Source: Pseudonocardia oceani (lineage in GTDB: Bacteria; Actinomycetota; Actinomycetes; Mycobacteriales; Pseudonocardiaceae). From it: DNA of 64,000 bases. The notes under the pieces are model-generated. The model was given only the letters and a program-made list of their open reading frames with translations. It did no database searches and was not told where the DNA came from. Positions 33,675 to 42,214 of this stretch are shown here, piece by piece (the stretch's first letter is position 1; every line of letters starts with the position of its first letter). The stretch lies in the NCBI RefSeq assembly GCF_019263585.2, contig NZ_JADQDF010000001.1, positions 5,896,501 through 5,960,500 of the forward strand. Reading direction: 5' to 3'. The position numbers and the translations under genes are program-made.

Positions 33675-35218
33675 CCACCTCTCGGCAGCGCCACGGGACG
33701 GGCGGCGCGGTGTCGTCGACGCACGGGGACCCGCACCGCCGGAGGAGGACCCGGGGTGCGTTCGTCGCCGCCGTCGGGCTCGCCGCACTCGCCGGCCTGG
33801 TCACCGCACTGATCGTCCCGCTGGGGCCCACGACCACCCTCCAGGGGCTCGCCGTGATGCTCACGGGGCTGCTGCTCGGGCTCGTCGGCGGTCGGGCGCG
33901 GGGATCGGGGTGGGTGGTCGTACCCCTGTTCGTCGCCCACGTCGCGGCCGTGGAGGTCGGCCGCTGGGCCGTCTCGCTGCCCACGGTCGACGGGGTCCGG
34001 GTCGACTCGGTCTACGGCGTGCTGGCGTTCCTCGCAGGTCGCGGCGTGCACGGGCTGCTGCTGGTGCCGCCCATGGTGCTGGGCGCCCTCGTCGGGGCGG
34101 ACCTCGCGCGGCGACGGGCCGGTGCGGCGCCGCGACGGCGGCTGCGGACCGCCGTCGCCGGTGCGCTGGTCGTGGTGCTGGCCGTCCTCGTCGCCTGGCC
34201 CGCGTCCACGCCTCCGGTGCTCGGTGCCGACGGGGAGCCGGTCCCCGGGAGCGTCGCCGCGCTGGAGACGGTGGCGCTCGGCGGCGACGACCACGCGCTG
34301 ATGGTCCGTGCGGCCGATCCGGACGCCCCCGTGCTGCTGTACCTGTCCGGCGGCCCCGGCCAGTCCGACCTCGCGCTCTCGCGTGTCCTGTCGGAGCCCT
34401 GGGTCGACGACGTCGTGTTCGCCACCTACGACCAGCGTGGCAACGGCACCTCCTACGCGGCGCTGGTCCCGACCGACGAGGTCACGCTGGACCGGGTCGT
34501 CGCCGACACCGTCGAGCTCGCCGAGCAGCTGCGGGACCGCTTCGGCGAGGAGAAGATCTTCCTCATGGGCGAGTCCTGGGGGACGATCCTCGGAGTGCTC
34601 GCCGTGCAGCAGCGCCCTGACCTGTTCCACGCGTGGATCGGCAGCAGCGGTCAGATGGTCGACGTGCGGGAGACCGACCGGCGCATCTACCGCGATCTGC
34701 AGGCGCACGCGGCACGCACCGGCGACACCGCGCTCGCCGACACCCTCCGCTCCATCGGCGAGCCCCCCTACCGGGACGTGCCGTGGGGGAACGCCGCGGT
34801 GATGGGCGCCTACGGGTACCTCTACGACCCCTACACGCCGTCCGAGGGCTACCTCGCCCGGGGAGAGGCGTCGGGCCTGGACCGGTACGGCATGCTGGGC
34901 TCGGAGTACGACCTGCTCGACAAGGCAAACGTCCTGCGCGGCCTGATCGACACCTTCAGCGTCGTCTACCCGCAGATCCAGGACCTCGACCTGCGCCGCG
35001 ACGTCCCACGGCTGGAGGTGCCCGTGTACGTGCTCGACGGGGCGGCGGAGCTGGACGGCCGGCGCGACCTCGCGCTGGAGTGGTTCGCCCGTCTCGAGGC
35101 CCCGGGCAAGCAGCTGGTCACCTACGAGGGCGCGGCGCACGCCGTCGCGTACGAGCAGGCCGACGCCGTCGGGCAGCTGCTGGTGCAGGACGTCCTGCCC
35201 CTGGCCGGGCCGCGGTGA
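33671..35218 (+). CDS. Membrane-anchored alpha/beta hydrolase (proline-iminopeptidase-like)
   Basis: This 515-residue protein has about four to five TM segments in residues 30-195, followed by a periplasmic or cytoplasmic alpha/beta-hydrolase domain (about 220-510). The oxyanion region YLSGGPGQSDLALSRV, the DQRGNGTS loop and the nucleophile elbow GESWGTILG are clear, and the catalytic His is likely in GAAHAVAYEQ. Fusion of a multi-pass membrane region to this hydrolase is unusual. It starts at ATG 33671 within the previous stop. The substrate is probably an ester or peptide made or released by this operon. Confidence 0.78.
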   Translation: MTTSRQRHGTGGAVSSTHGDPHRRRRTRGAFVAAVGLAALAGLVTALIVPLGPTTTLQGLAVMLTGLLLGLVGGRARGSGWVVVPLFVAHVAAVEVGRWAVSLPTVDGVRVDSVYGVLAFLAGRGVHGLLLVPPMVLGALVGADLARRRAGAAPRRRLRTAVAGALVVVLAVLVAWPASTPPVLGADGEPVPGSVAALETVALGGDDHALMVRAADPDAPVLLYLSGGPGQSDLALSRVLSEPWVDDVVFATYDQRGNGTSYAALVPTDEVTLDRVVADTVELAEQLRDRFGEEKIFLMGESWGTILGVLAVQQRPDLFHAWIGSSGQMVDVRETDRRIYRDLQAHAARTGDTALADTLRSIGEPPYRDVPWGNAAVMGAYGYLYDPYTPSEGYLARGEASGLDRYGMLGSEYDLLDKANVLRGLIDTFSVVYPQIQDLDLRRDVPRLEVPVYVLDGAAELDGRRDLALEWFARLEAPGKQLVTYEGAAHAVAYEQADAVGQLLVQDVLPLAGPR

Positions 35219-36606
35219 GGGAGGCGACGCCGCCGGGCCCCTGGAGGCTCGCGGTGGACGTGTGGCGGGCGGGACGGTCAGGACCGGCCGGCCTGGCGCG
35301 GCGGCAGCGGGAGCGCCTCGACGCCCTCGTGGACCACGCCCGGCGCCGCTCCCGCCTCTACGGGGAGCTCTACGCGCCGCTCGGGGCGGGGTCGCCACCG
35401 CTGGACGAGCTACCGGTGGTGACCAAGGCGCAGCTGATGGCCCGGTTCGACGACTGGGTGACCGACCCGCGGGTCACGCGCCGCGGGGCGGAGGAGTTCG
35501 CGGCCGACCCGGCCCACGTCGGGCGCGAGTACCTGGGCCGCTACCTCGTCCTGACCACCTCGGGCACCACCGGGACGCCCGCACTGCTCCTGCAGGACCG
35601 GCCCGCGCTCGACGTCCTCGAAGCGCTGACCGTGGTGCGCGTCGCCCCGCGGATGATGGACCCCCGCACCCTCGCCGCGGTCGTCCGCGGTGGCGGGCGC
35701 GCCGCCGCGGTGTGGGCGACGGGCCGTCCCTACGGCGGCGTGTCCCTGCTGCAGCGGCAGATCCACCGGCGGCCGTCCCGGGCGCGGCGCCTGCGCGTGT
35801 TCTCGGCCCTCGCTCCGGTCGACGAGCTGGTGGCCGAGCTCAACGCCTTCCGGCCCGCGATGCTCAGTGGCTACGCGACCGTGCTGGCGATCCTGGCCCG
35901 CGAGCAGCACGAGGGCCGCCTCGCGATCCGGCCGGCGCTGATCAACAACGGAGGCGAGGCTCTCACCCCGGAGGCGCGTCAGCTGGTCGAGTCGGCGTTC
36001 GGGGCCCGGGTCTCCAACGGGTACGGCGCGTCGGAGATGATCATGATCGCCTACGACTGCGGGCACGGGAGCATGCACCTGCACGCGGACTGGGCGGTCC
36101 TCGAACCCGTCGACGCCGACCGGCGTCCCGTCGCGCCGGGGGAGCCGTCGGCCACGGTGCTCCTCACCGTCCTGGCGAACCGGGTGCAGCCGGTCATCCG
36201 CTACGACCTCGGCGACTCGGTCGTCCTGCGGCCCGACCCCTGCCCGTGCGGCAGCGGGTTGCCCGCGATCGACGTCGTCGGGCGGACCAACGACGTGCTG
36301 CACCTCGCGGCCGTCGGCGGGCGTGACGTCGCTCTGGCGCCGCTGCCGCTGGTCACGCTCGTGGAGGCCGTGCCGGGGGTCCGGTCGGTGCAGCTCGTGC
36401 AGACCTCCCCGGAGTCGATCGAGGTGCGCCTCGACGTCCTGCCCGGTGCCGACCGGGCGCGGGTCGAGCACCGCGTGCACCAACGGCTCCACGAGCACCT
36501 CGTCCGGCACGGGCTGGCCGGGGTGCGCACCACCGACGGCGCGACCGGCCCTGAGCGCGACCCCCGCAGCGCCAAGCTCCGGCAGGTCCTGGTCGCGCCG
36601 GGGTGA
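35215..36606 (+). CDS. PaaK/coenzyme F390 synthetase-like adenylate-forming enzyme
   Basis: This 463-residue enzyme has the P-loop TTSGTTGTPALLLQDRP near residue 115, the A5-type stretch NGYGASEMIMIAYDC, the YDLGDSVVL motif and a PCPCGSGLPAIDVVGRTND segment, typical of phenylacetate-CoA ligase/F390-synthetase relatives. It should activate a carboxylate or a phosphate-bearing group through an AMP intermediate. It starts at GTG 35215 inside the previous stop and ends the five-gene operon. The C-terminal domain is shorter than in PaaK and I see no canonical Gly/Lys A10 motif, so thioester formation is not assured. Confidence 0.78.
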   Translation: MREATPPGPWRLAVDVWRAGRSGPAGLARRQRERLDALVDHARRRSRLYGELYAPLGAGSPPLDELPVVTKAQLMARFDDWVTDPRVTRRGAEEFAADPAHVGREYLGRYLVLTTSGTTGTPALLLQDRPALDVLEALTVVRVAPRMMDPRTLAAVVRGGGRAAAVWATGRPYGGVSLLQRQIHRRPSRARRLRVFSALAPVDELVAELNAFRPAMLSGYATVLAILAREQHEGRLAIRPALINNGGEALTPEARQLVESAFGARVSNGYGASEMIMIAYDCGHGSMHLHADWAVLEPVDADRRPVAPGEPSATVLLTVLANRVQPVIRYDLGDSVVLRPDPCPCGSGLPAIDVVGRTNDVLHLAAVGGRDVALAPLPLVTLVEAVPGVRSVQLVQTSPESIEVRLDVLPGADRARVEHRVHQRLHEHLVRHGLAGVRTTDGATGPERDPRSAKLRQVLVAPG

Positions 36607-36641
36607 TCAGGCGCCGGGGTATCAGGCGCCGGGGTGATCAG
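36595..36641. repeat. Three 15-16-base tandem repeats spanning two convergent stop codons
   Basis: GCGCCGGGGTGATCAG is repeated three times (the middle copy lacks one G). The TGATCA in the first copy ends the plus-strand gene and the same palindrome in the third copy ends the minus-strand gene. Confidence 0.7.
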
Positions 36642-38020
36642 GCGGAGCCCGTCCGGCGGACGAGGTTCGCGACGTCCCGCTCGATCCCGCGCACGAGGAC
36701 CTCGACGTCGGTGACGCGGGAGTCGACGTTCGCACTGACCGACAGGGTGCCCGCGTAGGACAGGGCGGCGATGCCGATCGGCACGTCGGCGGTGAGCGGG
36801 GCCACCGGGACGGCCCGCAGCAGCGGGGCACCGGCCAGCCACAGCGGTCGGGACGGGCCGGGCACGTCGGTGACGAAGAGGTTGATGTGCCTGCGTGCGG
36901 CGCGGCGCATCCAGCGGACCGTGAGCCGGGCCAGCGGGCCGGGCAGGCGCAGGACGTCGAAGACGTCGCCGCCGCCGGTGCGCAGCCGGGCCTTCATCCG
37001 GGCGGTGGCGGTCGAGATCAGGGCGAGTCGGCGCAGCGGATCGGGCTCGCCGACGGGGAGCCCGACCAGCAGCATTCCCGCCTGCTGCCCGGGCAGCTCC
37101 CCCACCGGGAACGACGCGCGCAGGACCAGGCCGGTGACGTCGTCGCCGCGGGACTGCAGCAGATCGCGCAGGCCGGCGGTGACGGCGGCGAGGAGCAGGT
37201 CGTTGACCGTGGCGCCGTGGGCGTGGGCTGCGGCGCGCAGGTCGTCGAGATCGAACTCGGCCGCAGCGAGGCGCCGGCCCGGGCCGACCCGGCGGGGCAG
37301 CGAGGTCGGCGGCGCGGTGGACCGCAGGTCGTCGGCGGCGTCGCGGGTCTGCCGCGCCGCACGGCGGAGGGCCCCGGGCAGGTGCGGGAGGCCCCGGGCG
37401 GCTACGGCGAGGGCGGCGCCCAGTGTCCGCAGGTGATCGGCGACCAGGGCCCGGTGTGCGGGCGGGGGAGACGGCGGGGCGGCAGCAGGGTCCGGCGGGG
37501 CCGTGTCAGGAGCGGGGTCGAGCAGCGCCGCGGCGATGGCCACGCCGGCGAGCCCGTCGGCGAGGGCGTGGTGCACGACGAGAACCAGACCGAACCGCGA
37601 TCCGGGCAGGCCCTCGACGATCTCCGCCCGCCACAGCGGCCGCGTCCGGTCGAGGGGGCGGACCACCCGGTCCGCGCACCACCGGACGAGGTCGTCGCCC
37701 TCGGGCAGCCTGCCGCAGGTGATGTGGCAGGAGGGGTCGGGGTCGGCGTCGGGCACCCACACGGGTGGGCCCTCGCCGTGCCGGGTCCAGAGGACCCGCC
37801 GGGTCAGCGCGGGGACGCGCCGGGCGCGCCGGGCGAGCTCGCGGCGAATCCGGCCCGTGTCCAGCCCCCCGTCGGGATCGAGGAACGGCCGGGCGTCGAA
37901 CTCCCCGACGAGGGCGATCTGCGACGGCATGCCCGGACTCTCGGCCCACAGGTTCGCCATGTCGGCGCGCCGGAGCCGGTCGATGCGGCCGCCCCGCCAC
38001 GCTGCGGCACGGCGGTTCAC
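36638..38020 (-). CDS. Wax ester synthase/diacylglycerol acyltransferase (Tgs-like)
   Basis: This 460-residue WS/DGAT family protein has an N-terminal RIDRLRRADMANLWAES (the family's DRLSxxDxxFL element) and the catalytic HHALADG at 150-156; the C-terminal half carries NDLLLAAVTAGL and the PGPSRPLWLAG segment. It makes triacylglycerol or wax esters from acyl-CoA. M. tuberculosis tgs1 (Rv3130c) is a DosR-regulon gene beside devRS, so presence here fits the island. It starts at GTG 38020, whose GTGA holds the stop of the upstream membrane-protein gene; starting at the internal Met would remove conserved residues. Confidence 0.88.
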   Translation of the reverse strand: MNRRAAAWRGGRIDRLRRADMANLWAESPGMPSQIALVGEFDARPFLDPDGGLDTGRIRRELARRARRVPALTRRVLWTRHGEGPPVWVPDADPDPSCHITCGRLPEGDDLVRWCADRVVRPLDRTRPLWRAEIVEGLPGSRFGLVLVVHHALADGLAGVAIAAALLDPAPDTAPPDPAAAPPSPPPAHRALVADHLRTLGAALAVAARGLPHLPGALRRAARQTRDAADDLRSTAPPTSLPRRVGPGRRLAAAEFDLDDLRAAAHAHGATVNDLLLAAVTAGLRDLLQSRGDDVTGLVLRASFPVGELPGQQAGMLLVGLPVGEPDPLRRLALISTATARMKARLRTGGGDVFDVLRLPGPLARLTVRWMRRAARRHINLFVTDVPGPSRPLWLAGAPLLRAVPVAPLTADVPIGIAALSYAGTLSVSANVDSRVTDVEVLVRGIERDVANLVRRTGSA

Positions 38021-38892
38021 CGCCACACCGTCGGACGGAGCCACCCGGCTTCCGGGGTTCCGGTCCGCCTGCTCGCCGCGCCCAGCACCACGGCGCTCAC
38101 GACGACGAGGACCGCTCCCGCGAGCAGGTCCGGGGTGAGGGCGAAGGCCTGCCCGGCGAGCGGGAGCGCCGCGGAGCCCACCCACAGCACGGTGAACAGG
38201 GTGATCACCTTGACCAGCACCACCGCGGCGATCGCCGGCGCCACGGGGTGTCGTCGGAGCAGCGCCACCCCGGTGGCCACGACCGCGGGCAGCGCGACGA
38301 CCAGGTCCAGCACGTAGGGCGCGAACGCGATCCCGCCGGGCCCGGTGTTGCGCGGCGCTCCGGTCCCCGCCAGCAGCGGCAGCAGGTCGGCGACCCACAG
38401 CGCGGTGAAGGCGGCGCCGACCGCGACGAGGAACCAGCCGACGGCGCGGGTGCGGCGCAGGCCGGTGAAAGCGGGGGCCACACGCCCGACATCGATCCGG
38501 ACGAGGCCGTCGAGCAGCGCCGCGGTCGCGATCGTCACCACTGCGCAGTAGAGCAGGAACGCCCGGTTCTGCGGCCACCCGACGAGGTAGATCGCGTAGC
38601 TGTAGGCGAGGTAGGCCAGCAACCCGAGCAGGAGCAGGTGCGCGCGCAGGGAGCCGGAGCTGCTGCGGTGCGCCGCGGTGAGCAGCAGTGGCAGGAGGGC
38701 GAGGGTCAGCACGTCCTGCGCTCTCGATCCCACCGCCAGCTGCGCCGAGGCTCCGGTGTAGGCGTCGACGGCCAGCAGGCCGTAGGCGCAGGCCGGGACG
38801 AGGAGCGCCGCCAGTGCCCAGCCCGCGAGCACCGGCCGGCGCGCCCGCGGGGCCGGGGCCCGCTGCGCGAGGGTCGTCGACGGATCGATCAC
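38017..38892 (-). CDS. Polytopic membrane protein of unknown function
   Basis: This 291-residue protein has about eight hydrophobic segments and no recognised catalytic motif. Between segments there are few charged residues apart from an Arg-rich loop (DIGRVAPAFTGLRRTRAVG in approximate form) and a GTGAPRNTGPGG loop. The GTG at 38892 is preferred because GGTGAGG lies eight bases upstream; GTG 38901 is possible. It sits in a chain of three small membrane-protein genes leading into the WS/DGAT gene, suggesting a role around membrane lipid or stress, but this is weak inference. Confidence 0.65.
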   Translation of the reverse strand: MIDPSTTLAQRAPAPRARRPVLAGWALAALLVPACAYGLLAVDAYTGASAQLAVGSRAQDVLTLALLPLLLTAAHRSSSGSLRAHLLLLGLLAYLAYSYAIYLVGWPQNRAFLLYCAVVTIATAALLDGLVRIDVGRVAPAFTGLRRTRAVGWFLVAVGAAFTALWVADLLPLLAGTGAPRNTGPGGIAFAPYVLDLVVALPAVVATGVALLRRHPVAPAIAAVVLVKVITLFTVLWVGSAALPLAGQAFALTPDLLAGAVLVVVSAVVLGAASRRTGTPEAGWLRPTVWR

Positions 38893-38902
38893 GACGTGCA
38901 CC

Positions 38903-39352
38903 TCACCGGTCGCGCCGGGTCTGCAGAGCACGGACCAGCGCGGGCATGACGAGCGTGGCGACGGGGACGAGCACCCACACCCGCCCGCGGGTGACGTCGT
39001 AGTCGGCCAGCAGCGCCTCCCACGGCATGTGCTGGACGTAGTGGCCGAACCCGAACTCGAACCCGAGGGTGAGCAGCGCCCAGGCACCGCCGACGGCGAA
39101 GGCCGTCGCCCGGTCGGGGAGGGGCGCGCGGCGGTGCAGGAGCCAGACGTAGCCGCCGAGCAGCGCGATCAGCGAGGCGGTGGCGATCTGCCGGGCCGCG
39201 GTCTCCCCGACGACGGGCTGGTACCCCACCGCCCGGGCGGTGCCGTTGGCGAAGGCCAGCGCCAGCATGCCGAGCCAGGCCGGGCCCCACACGCGCCACG
39301 CGCGCCCGCGGCCGATCTCGCGCACCTGGCGGTGCCGCACCGAGTACGCCAT
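38903..39352 (-). CDS. Small membrane protein, about four TM segments
   Basis: This 149-residue protein has about four hydrophobic segments separated by short loops. It contains TARAVGYQPVVGETAARQI, DRATAFAVGGAWALLTLGFEFGFGHYVQHMPW and a basic C-terminus. No family could be assigned with confidence. The ATG at 39352 has GGAGGAGT upstream. It is ten bases from the next gene in the same direction. Confidence 0.65.
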   Translation of the reverse strand: MAYSVRHRQVREIGRGRAWRVWGPAWLGMLALAFANGTARAVGYQPVVGETAARQIATASLIALLGGYVWLLHRRAPLPDRATAFAVGGAWALLTLGFEFGFGHYVQHMPWEALLADYDVTRGRVWVLVPVATLVMPALVRALQTRRDR

Positions 39353-39358
39353 CGTCCA

Positions 39359-39392
39359 CTCCTCCTGTTCGTCCCTGTTCTTCTGTTCGTCA
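39359..39392. repeat. Short imperfect tandem repeat at a stop codon
   Basis: On the minus strand the stop of the gene ending at 39390 begins TGACGAACAG, then AAGAACAGG and GACGAACAGG follow. Three near-copies of a 9-10-base unit run into the next ribosome-binding site. Confidence 0.45.
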
Positions 39393-39830
39393 CTGCGCGG
39401 TGGGGACCAGCGGCCGGTGCCGGGCCCCCCAGAGCGCGAGCGCCAGCACGGCGAGACCGGCGCCGATCATCACCGGCTGCAGCACGAAGTAGCGCTGCAT
39501 GACCGCCAGCTGGACGGCGATCCACCCGACCTGCGCCGCGCCGGCCACGACGGATGCGGCAGCCGCCCACGGCGAGCGGCGCAGCTCCAGCGCCGCCGCC
39601 GTGCCCATCGGCGCCGCGACGACGGCCAGCAGGAACACCCCGGGCAGCACCCAGGAGGTGAACGGGGTGCCCGCGAGCCAGTCCTGCGTCATACCGATGG
39701 CGTTGTCCGCCACCAGGTCCCACATCAGGCCGACGCCCCCGTACAACGCGGCCACGGCGACGAGCAGCTCCATCACGATCGTCGGCCACTGCCGACGCGC
39801 CCCAGCGGCACGCGTCACGGTCCCGGTCAT
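39390..39830 (-). CDS. Small membrane protein, about four TM segments
   Basis: This 146-residue protein starts at ATG 39830 with GGGAGG upstream. It has hydrophobic segments at about residues 18-38, 60-80, 88-110 and 115-137, and a periplasmic loop NAIGMTQDWLAGTPFTSW. I do not recognise the family. It is first of the three-membrane-protein plus WS/DGAT unit and is divergent from the DUF4389 gene; the gap has two DosR-type boxes. Confidence 0.65.
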   Translation of the reverse strand: MTGTVTRAAGARRQWPTIVMELLVAVAALYGGVGLMWDLVADNAIGMTQDWLAGTPFTSWVLPGVFLLAVVAAPMGTAAALELRRSPWAAAASVVAGAAQVGWIAVQLAVMQRYFVLQPVMIGAGLAVLALALWGARHRPLVPTAQ

Positions 39831-39884
39831 TCCCGACCACCTCCCACCGCGTCCATCGTCGTGCGCGCGACAGTGTGGCGTGCA

Positions 39885-39952
39885 GGGTCGGAGGTCCCCT
39901 CTCGGACGCGCGGACGACCCGGAGGAGCACGCCACGTCGGGACCTCCGCCCG
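39885..39952. promoter_or_regulatory. Two DosR-type boxes in a divergent promoter
   Basis: GGGTCGGAGGTCCC at 39885-39898 and GGGACCTCCGCCCG at 39939-39952 face opposite directions between the minus-strand membrane-protein unit (start 39830) and the plus-strand DUF4389 gene (start 40063). Confidence 0.5.
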
Positions 39953-40062
39953 CCCATCGGTCGACGAAGGGCCGTGTCGCGGCCACGCCTGCGCCGCCAG
40001 GCTCGACGGACCGACCCGCACGGGCGACCGTCCCGATCATGGTCGGAGGAGGAGGTCACGTC

Positions 40063-41622
40063 ATGGCCGCTACCGGCCCGTCGTACCCGGTCCGCGTGGA
40101 CGCGGCGGCGCAGCCGTCCGCCTCGCGCGGGCTGTGGCTGGTCAAGTGGGTGCTGCTGGTACCGCACTACGTGGTGCTCGCGTTCCTGTGGATCGCGTTC
40201 GTCGTGGTCGGCCTGATCGCGTTCGTCGCGATCCTGGCCACCGGGCGCTATCCACGGCCGCTGTTCGAGTTCGCCGTCGGTGTGCTCCGCTGGACGTGGC
40301 GCGTGCACTACTACGGCTACGGAGCCCTGGCAACCGACCGGTACCCGCCGTTCACCCTGGCCGAGGTCCCGGACTATCCCGCGCACCTGGACGTGCCCTA
40401 CCCCGAGCGGCTCTCGCGCGGGTTGGTGCTGGTCAAGTGGTGGCTCCTGGCCCTCCCGCACTACCTGGTCGTGGCGATCTTCGTCGGCGGCGGGATCTGG
40501 CTCGGCACCACCGGACCGGACCGCGACGGCGTGTGGGACACGAGCTGGGGCGCGGGCGGGCTCGTCGGGCTGCTGGTGCTGATCGCCGGTGTCGTCCTGC
40601 TGTTCACCGGGCGCTACCCGCAGGGCCTCTACGACGCGGTGCTCGGCATGGACCGCTGGGCGCTGCGCGTCGCGGCCTACGCGGCGCTGCTGACCGATGA
40701 GTACCCGCCGTTCCGGCTCGACGTCGGGGGCGTGGACCCCGGCTCGGCCCCTCCTGCGTCCGGCGGCCCGGCTGCCGCCCCGTCGCCCCCCACCCCGTCG
40801 CCCGCCACCCCGTCGGTCGCCCTGCACCCGGCCGCCACGGGGGCCGTGCCGCCGCCTCGGCCGGCGCCGTGGTCGGGAGGCCGGGTCGTCTCGCTGGTGG
40901 TCGGTTCCGTGCTGCTCTTCGGCGCGGCCGGTTCGCTGGTCAGCGCCGGCAGCCTGCTGTGGCTCGACCAGACGCGCCGCGACGGCGACTACCTGATGAC
41001 GCCGGCCGCCGGGATCGGCACGAACGGCCACGCGGTGGTCAGCGAGTCGTTCCGGCTGGAGGGCGAGGGCCTCGACTGGGCCGTCGACGAGGTCGTCGGC
41101 GACGCCCGCTTCGAGGTCGCGCCGGTCCCGGCGGACGAGGAGTTGTTCGTCGGTGTCGCCCGCAGCGCCGACGTCGACGCGTACCTGCGGGGCGTGGGTC
41201 ACGCGGAGCTGCGCGACCTGCAGGTCGCCTACGACAGCGGGTGGCGCGACCGGTTCGTGACGACCGAGCGCACCGGCGGTGCTCCGCTGCAGCCGCCGGC
41301 CGAGGCCGGCATCTGGAGCGCCTCCACCAGCGGCGCCGGGGTCCAGGAGCTGACGTGGCGGCCGGCTGACGGCGACTGGACGGTCGTCGTGATGCGGGCG
41401 GACGGCACGGCCGGGGTGGCCGCGGACGTGCGGGCGGGCGTCACCGCACCCGGCCTGGGTTGGCTGGTCGCCGCACTCTTCACGACGGGCGTCGTGCTGC
41501 TGGCGCTGGGCGGCCTCCTCGTCGGACTGGCGGTGCCGCAGTTGGAGGACCGGCAGCCCGTGACGCCCCGCCCGGGCACGCGACCGGAGGACGTCGGGGC
41601 CGAGCCCCACGCCGTCCGCTGA
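40063..41622 (+). CDS. DUF4389 tandem-domain membrane protein
   Basis: This 519-residue protein contains two DUF4389 units: residues about 18-110 (RGLWLVKWVLLVPHYVVLAF to LATDRYPPFTL) and about 125-225 (RGLVLVKWWLLALPHYLVVA to LLTDEYPPFRLD). Each has two TM segments and the GRYP element. A Pro/Ala-rich linker (about 228-270), a further TM near 280-300, an extracytoplasmic domain and a final TM near 470-490 follow. It is found in many actinobacteria with no known role. The ATG at 40063 has GGAGGAGGAGG upstream. DosR-type boxes lie in its promoter. Confidence 0.8.
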   Translation: MAATGPSYPVRVDAAAQPSASRGLWLVKWVLLVPHYVVLAFLWIAFVVVGLIAFVAILATGRYPRPLFEFAVGVLRWTWRVHYYGYGALATDRYPPFTLAEVPDYPAHLDVPYPERLSRGLVLVKWWLLALPHYLVVAIFVGGGIWLGTTGPDRDGVWDTSWGAGGLVGLLVLIAGVVLLFTGRYPQGLYDAVLGMDRWALRVAAYAALLTDEYPPFRLDVGGVDPGSAPPASGGPAAAPSPPTPSPATPSVALHPAATGAVPPPRPAPWSGGRVVSLVVGSVLLFGAAGSLVSAGSLLWLDQTRRDGDYLMTPAAGIGTNGHAVVSESFRLEGEGLDWAVDEVVGDARFEVAPVPADEELFVGVARSADVDAYLRGVGHAELRDLQVAYDSGWRDRFVTTERTGGAPLQPPAEAGIWSASTSGAGVQELTWRPADGDWTVVVMRADGTAGVAADVRAGVTAPGLGWLVAALFTTGVVLLALGGLLVGLAVPQLEDRQPVTPRPGTRPEDVGAEPHAVR

Positions 41623-41633
41623 GCGGTACGGGA

Positions 41634-41669
41634 GGTCCGGGGCGGTTCCCCAGGGGAACCGCCCGGACC
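41634..41669. terminator. Bidirectional hairpin terminator
   Basis: GGTCCGGGGCGGTTCCCC and GGGGAACCGCCCGGACC form an almost perfect 17-base-pair stem with a two-base turn and one bulged G, exactly between two convergent stops (41622 and 41677). Confidence 0.7.
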
Positions 41670-41676
41670 GCTGTCG

Positions 41677-42141
41677 TCACGGTGGCGCGGGTCCGTCCAC
41701 GGGCACCAGGCGCACCAGCGGGAGCACCCGGTCGGTGCGCTGCCGGTAGCGGGAGTAGTCCGGTGCCTGCCGCAGCACCTGCGTCCAGAACCCTTCCGCC
41801 TCGTCGGGCGCGAGCTGCACCGCCCGCACCCGCAGCGTCCGCCCGTCCACCTCCGCCCGGGCCTCGCCCGCCGCACGGAGGTTGAGGTACCAGGCCGGAT
41901 GGGTGGGCAGCCCGCTGTTGGCCGCCACGACGACCAGGTCCGCACCGTCCGGGAAGTACTGAAGGACGACCGTTCGGGGCCGCCCCGACCTGCGGCCGCG
42001 GACGGTGAGCACGAGGGCCCGCCGCCGCCACAGCCGGACGATCCGCCCCCTCGTCCGCCGCAGGAGCCACGCGCCGACGCGCACCGAGCGCCTGTCGATC
42101 GCGTGCTCCACGCGGGTGCGCAGACCGATCCGTTCGTTCAT
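41677..42141 (-). CDS. Deazaflavin-dependent (F420) nitroreductase-family oxidoreductase
   Basis: This 154-residue split-barrel protein has the Ddn-type core: LTVRGRRSGRPRTVVLQYFPDG, DLVVVAANSGLPTHPAWYLNL and VDGRTLRVRAVQL. Members bind F420 and reduce quinones or nitro compounds at the membrane surface. The N-terminal 35 residues are amphipathic and Arg-rich. The ATG at 42141 has GGAGG in front. It belongs to no evident operon. Confidence 0.8.
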   Translation of the reverse strand: MNERIGLRTRVEHAIDRRSVRVGAWLLRRTRGRIVRLWRRRALVLTVRGRRSGRPRTVVLQYFPDGADLVVVAANSGLPTHPAWYLNLRAAGEARAEVDGRTLRVRAVQLAPDEAEGFWTQVLRQAPDYSRYRQRTDRVLPLVRLVPVDGPAPP

Positions 42142-42214
42142 CCCGCCTCCTCCGATCCGTGTCCGTCGTGCACCGGGACTGGCCGTGCGTGCCGTCCTGC
42201 CCGAGGATGCCCGG

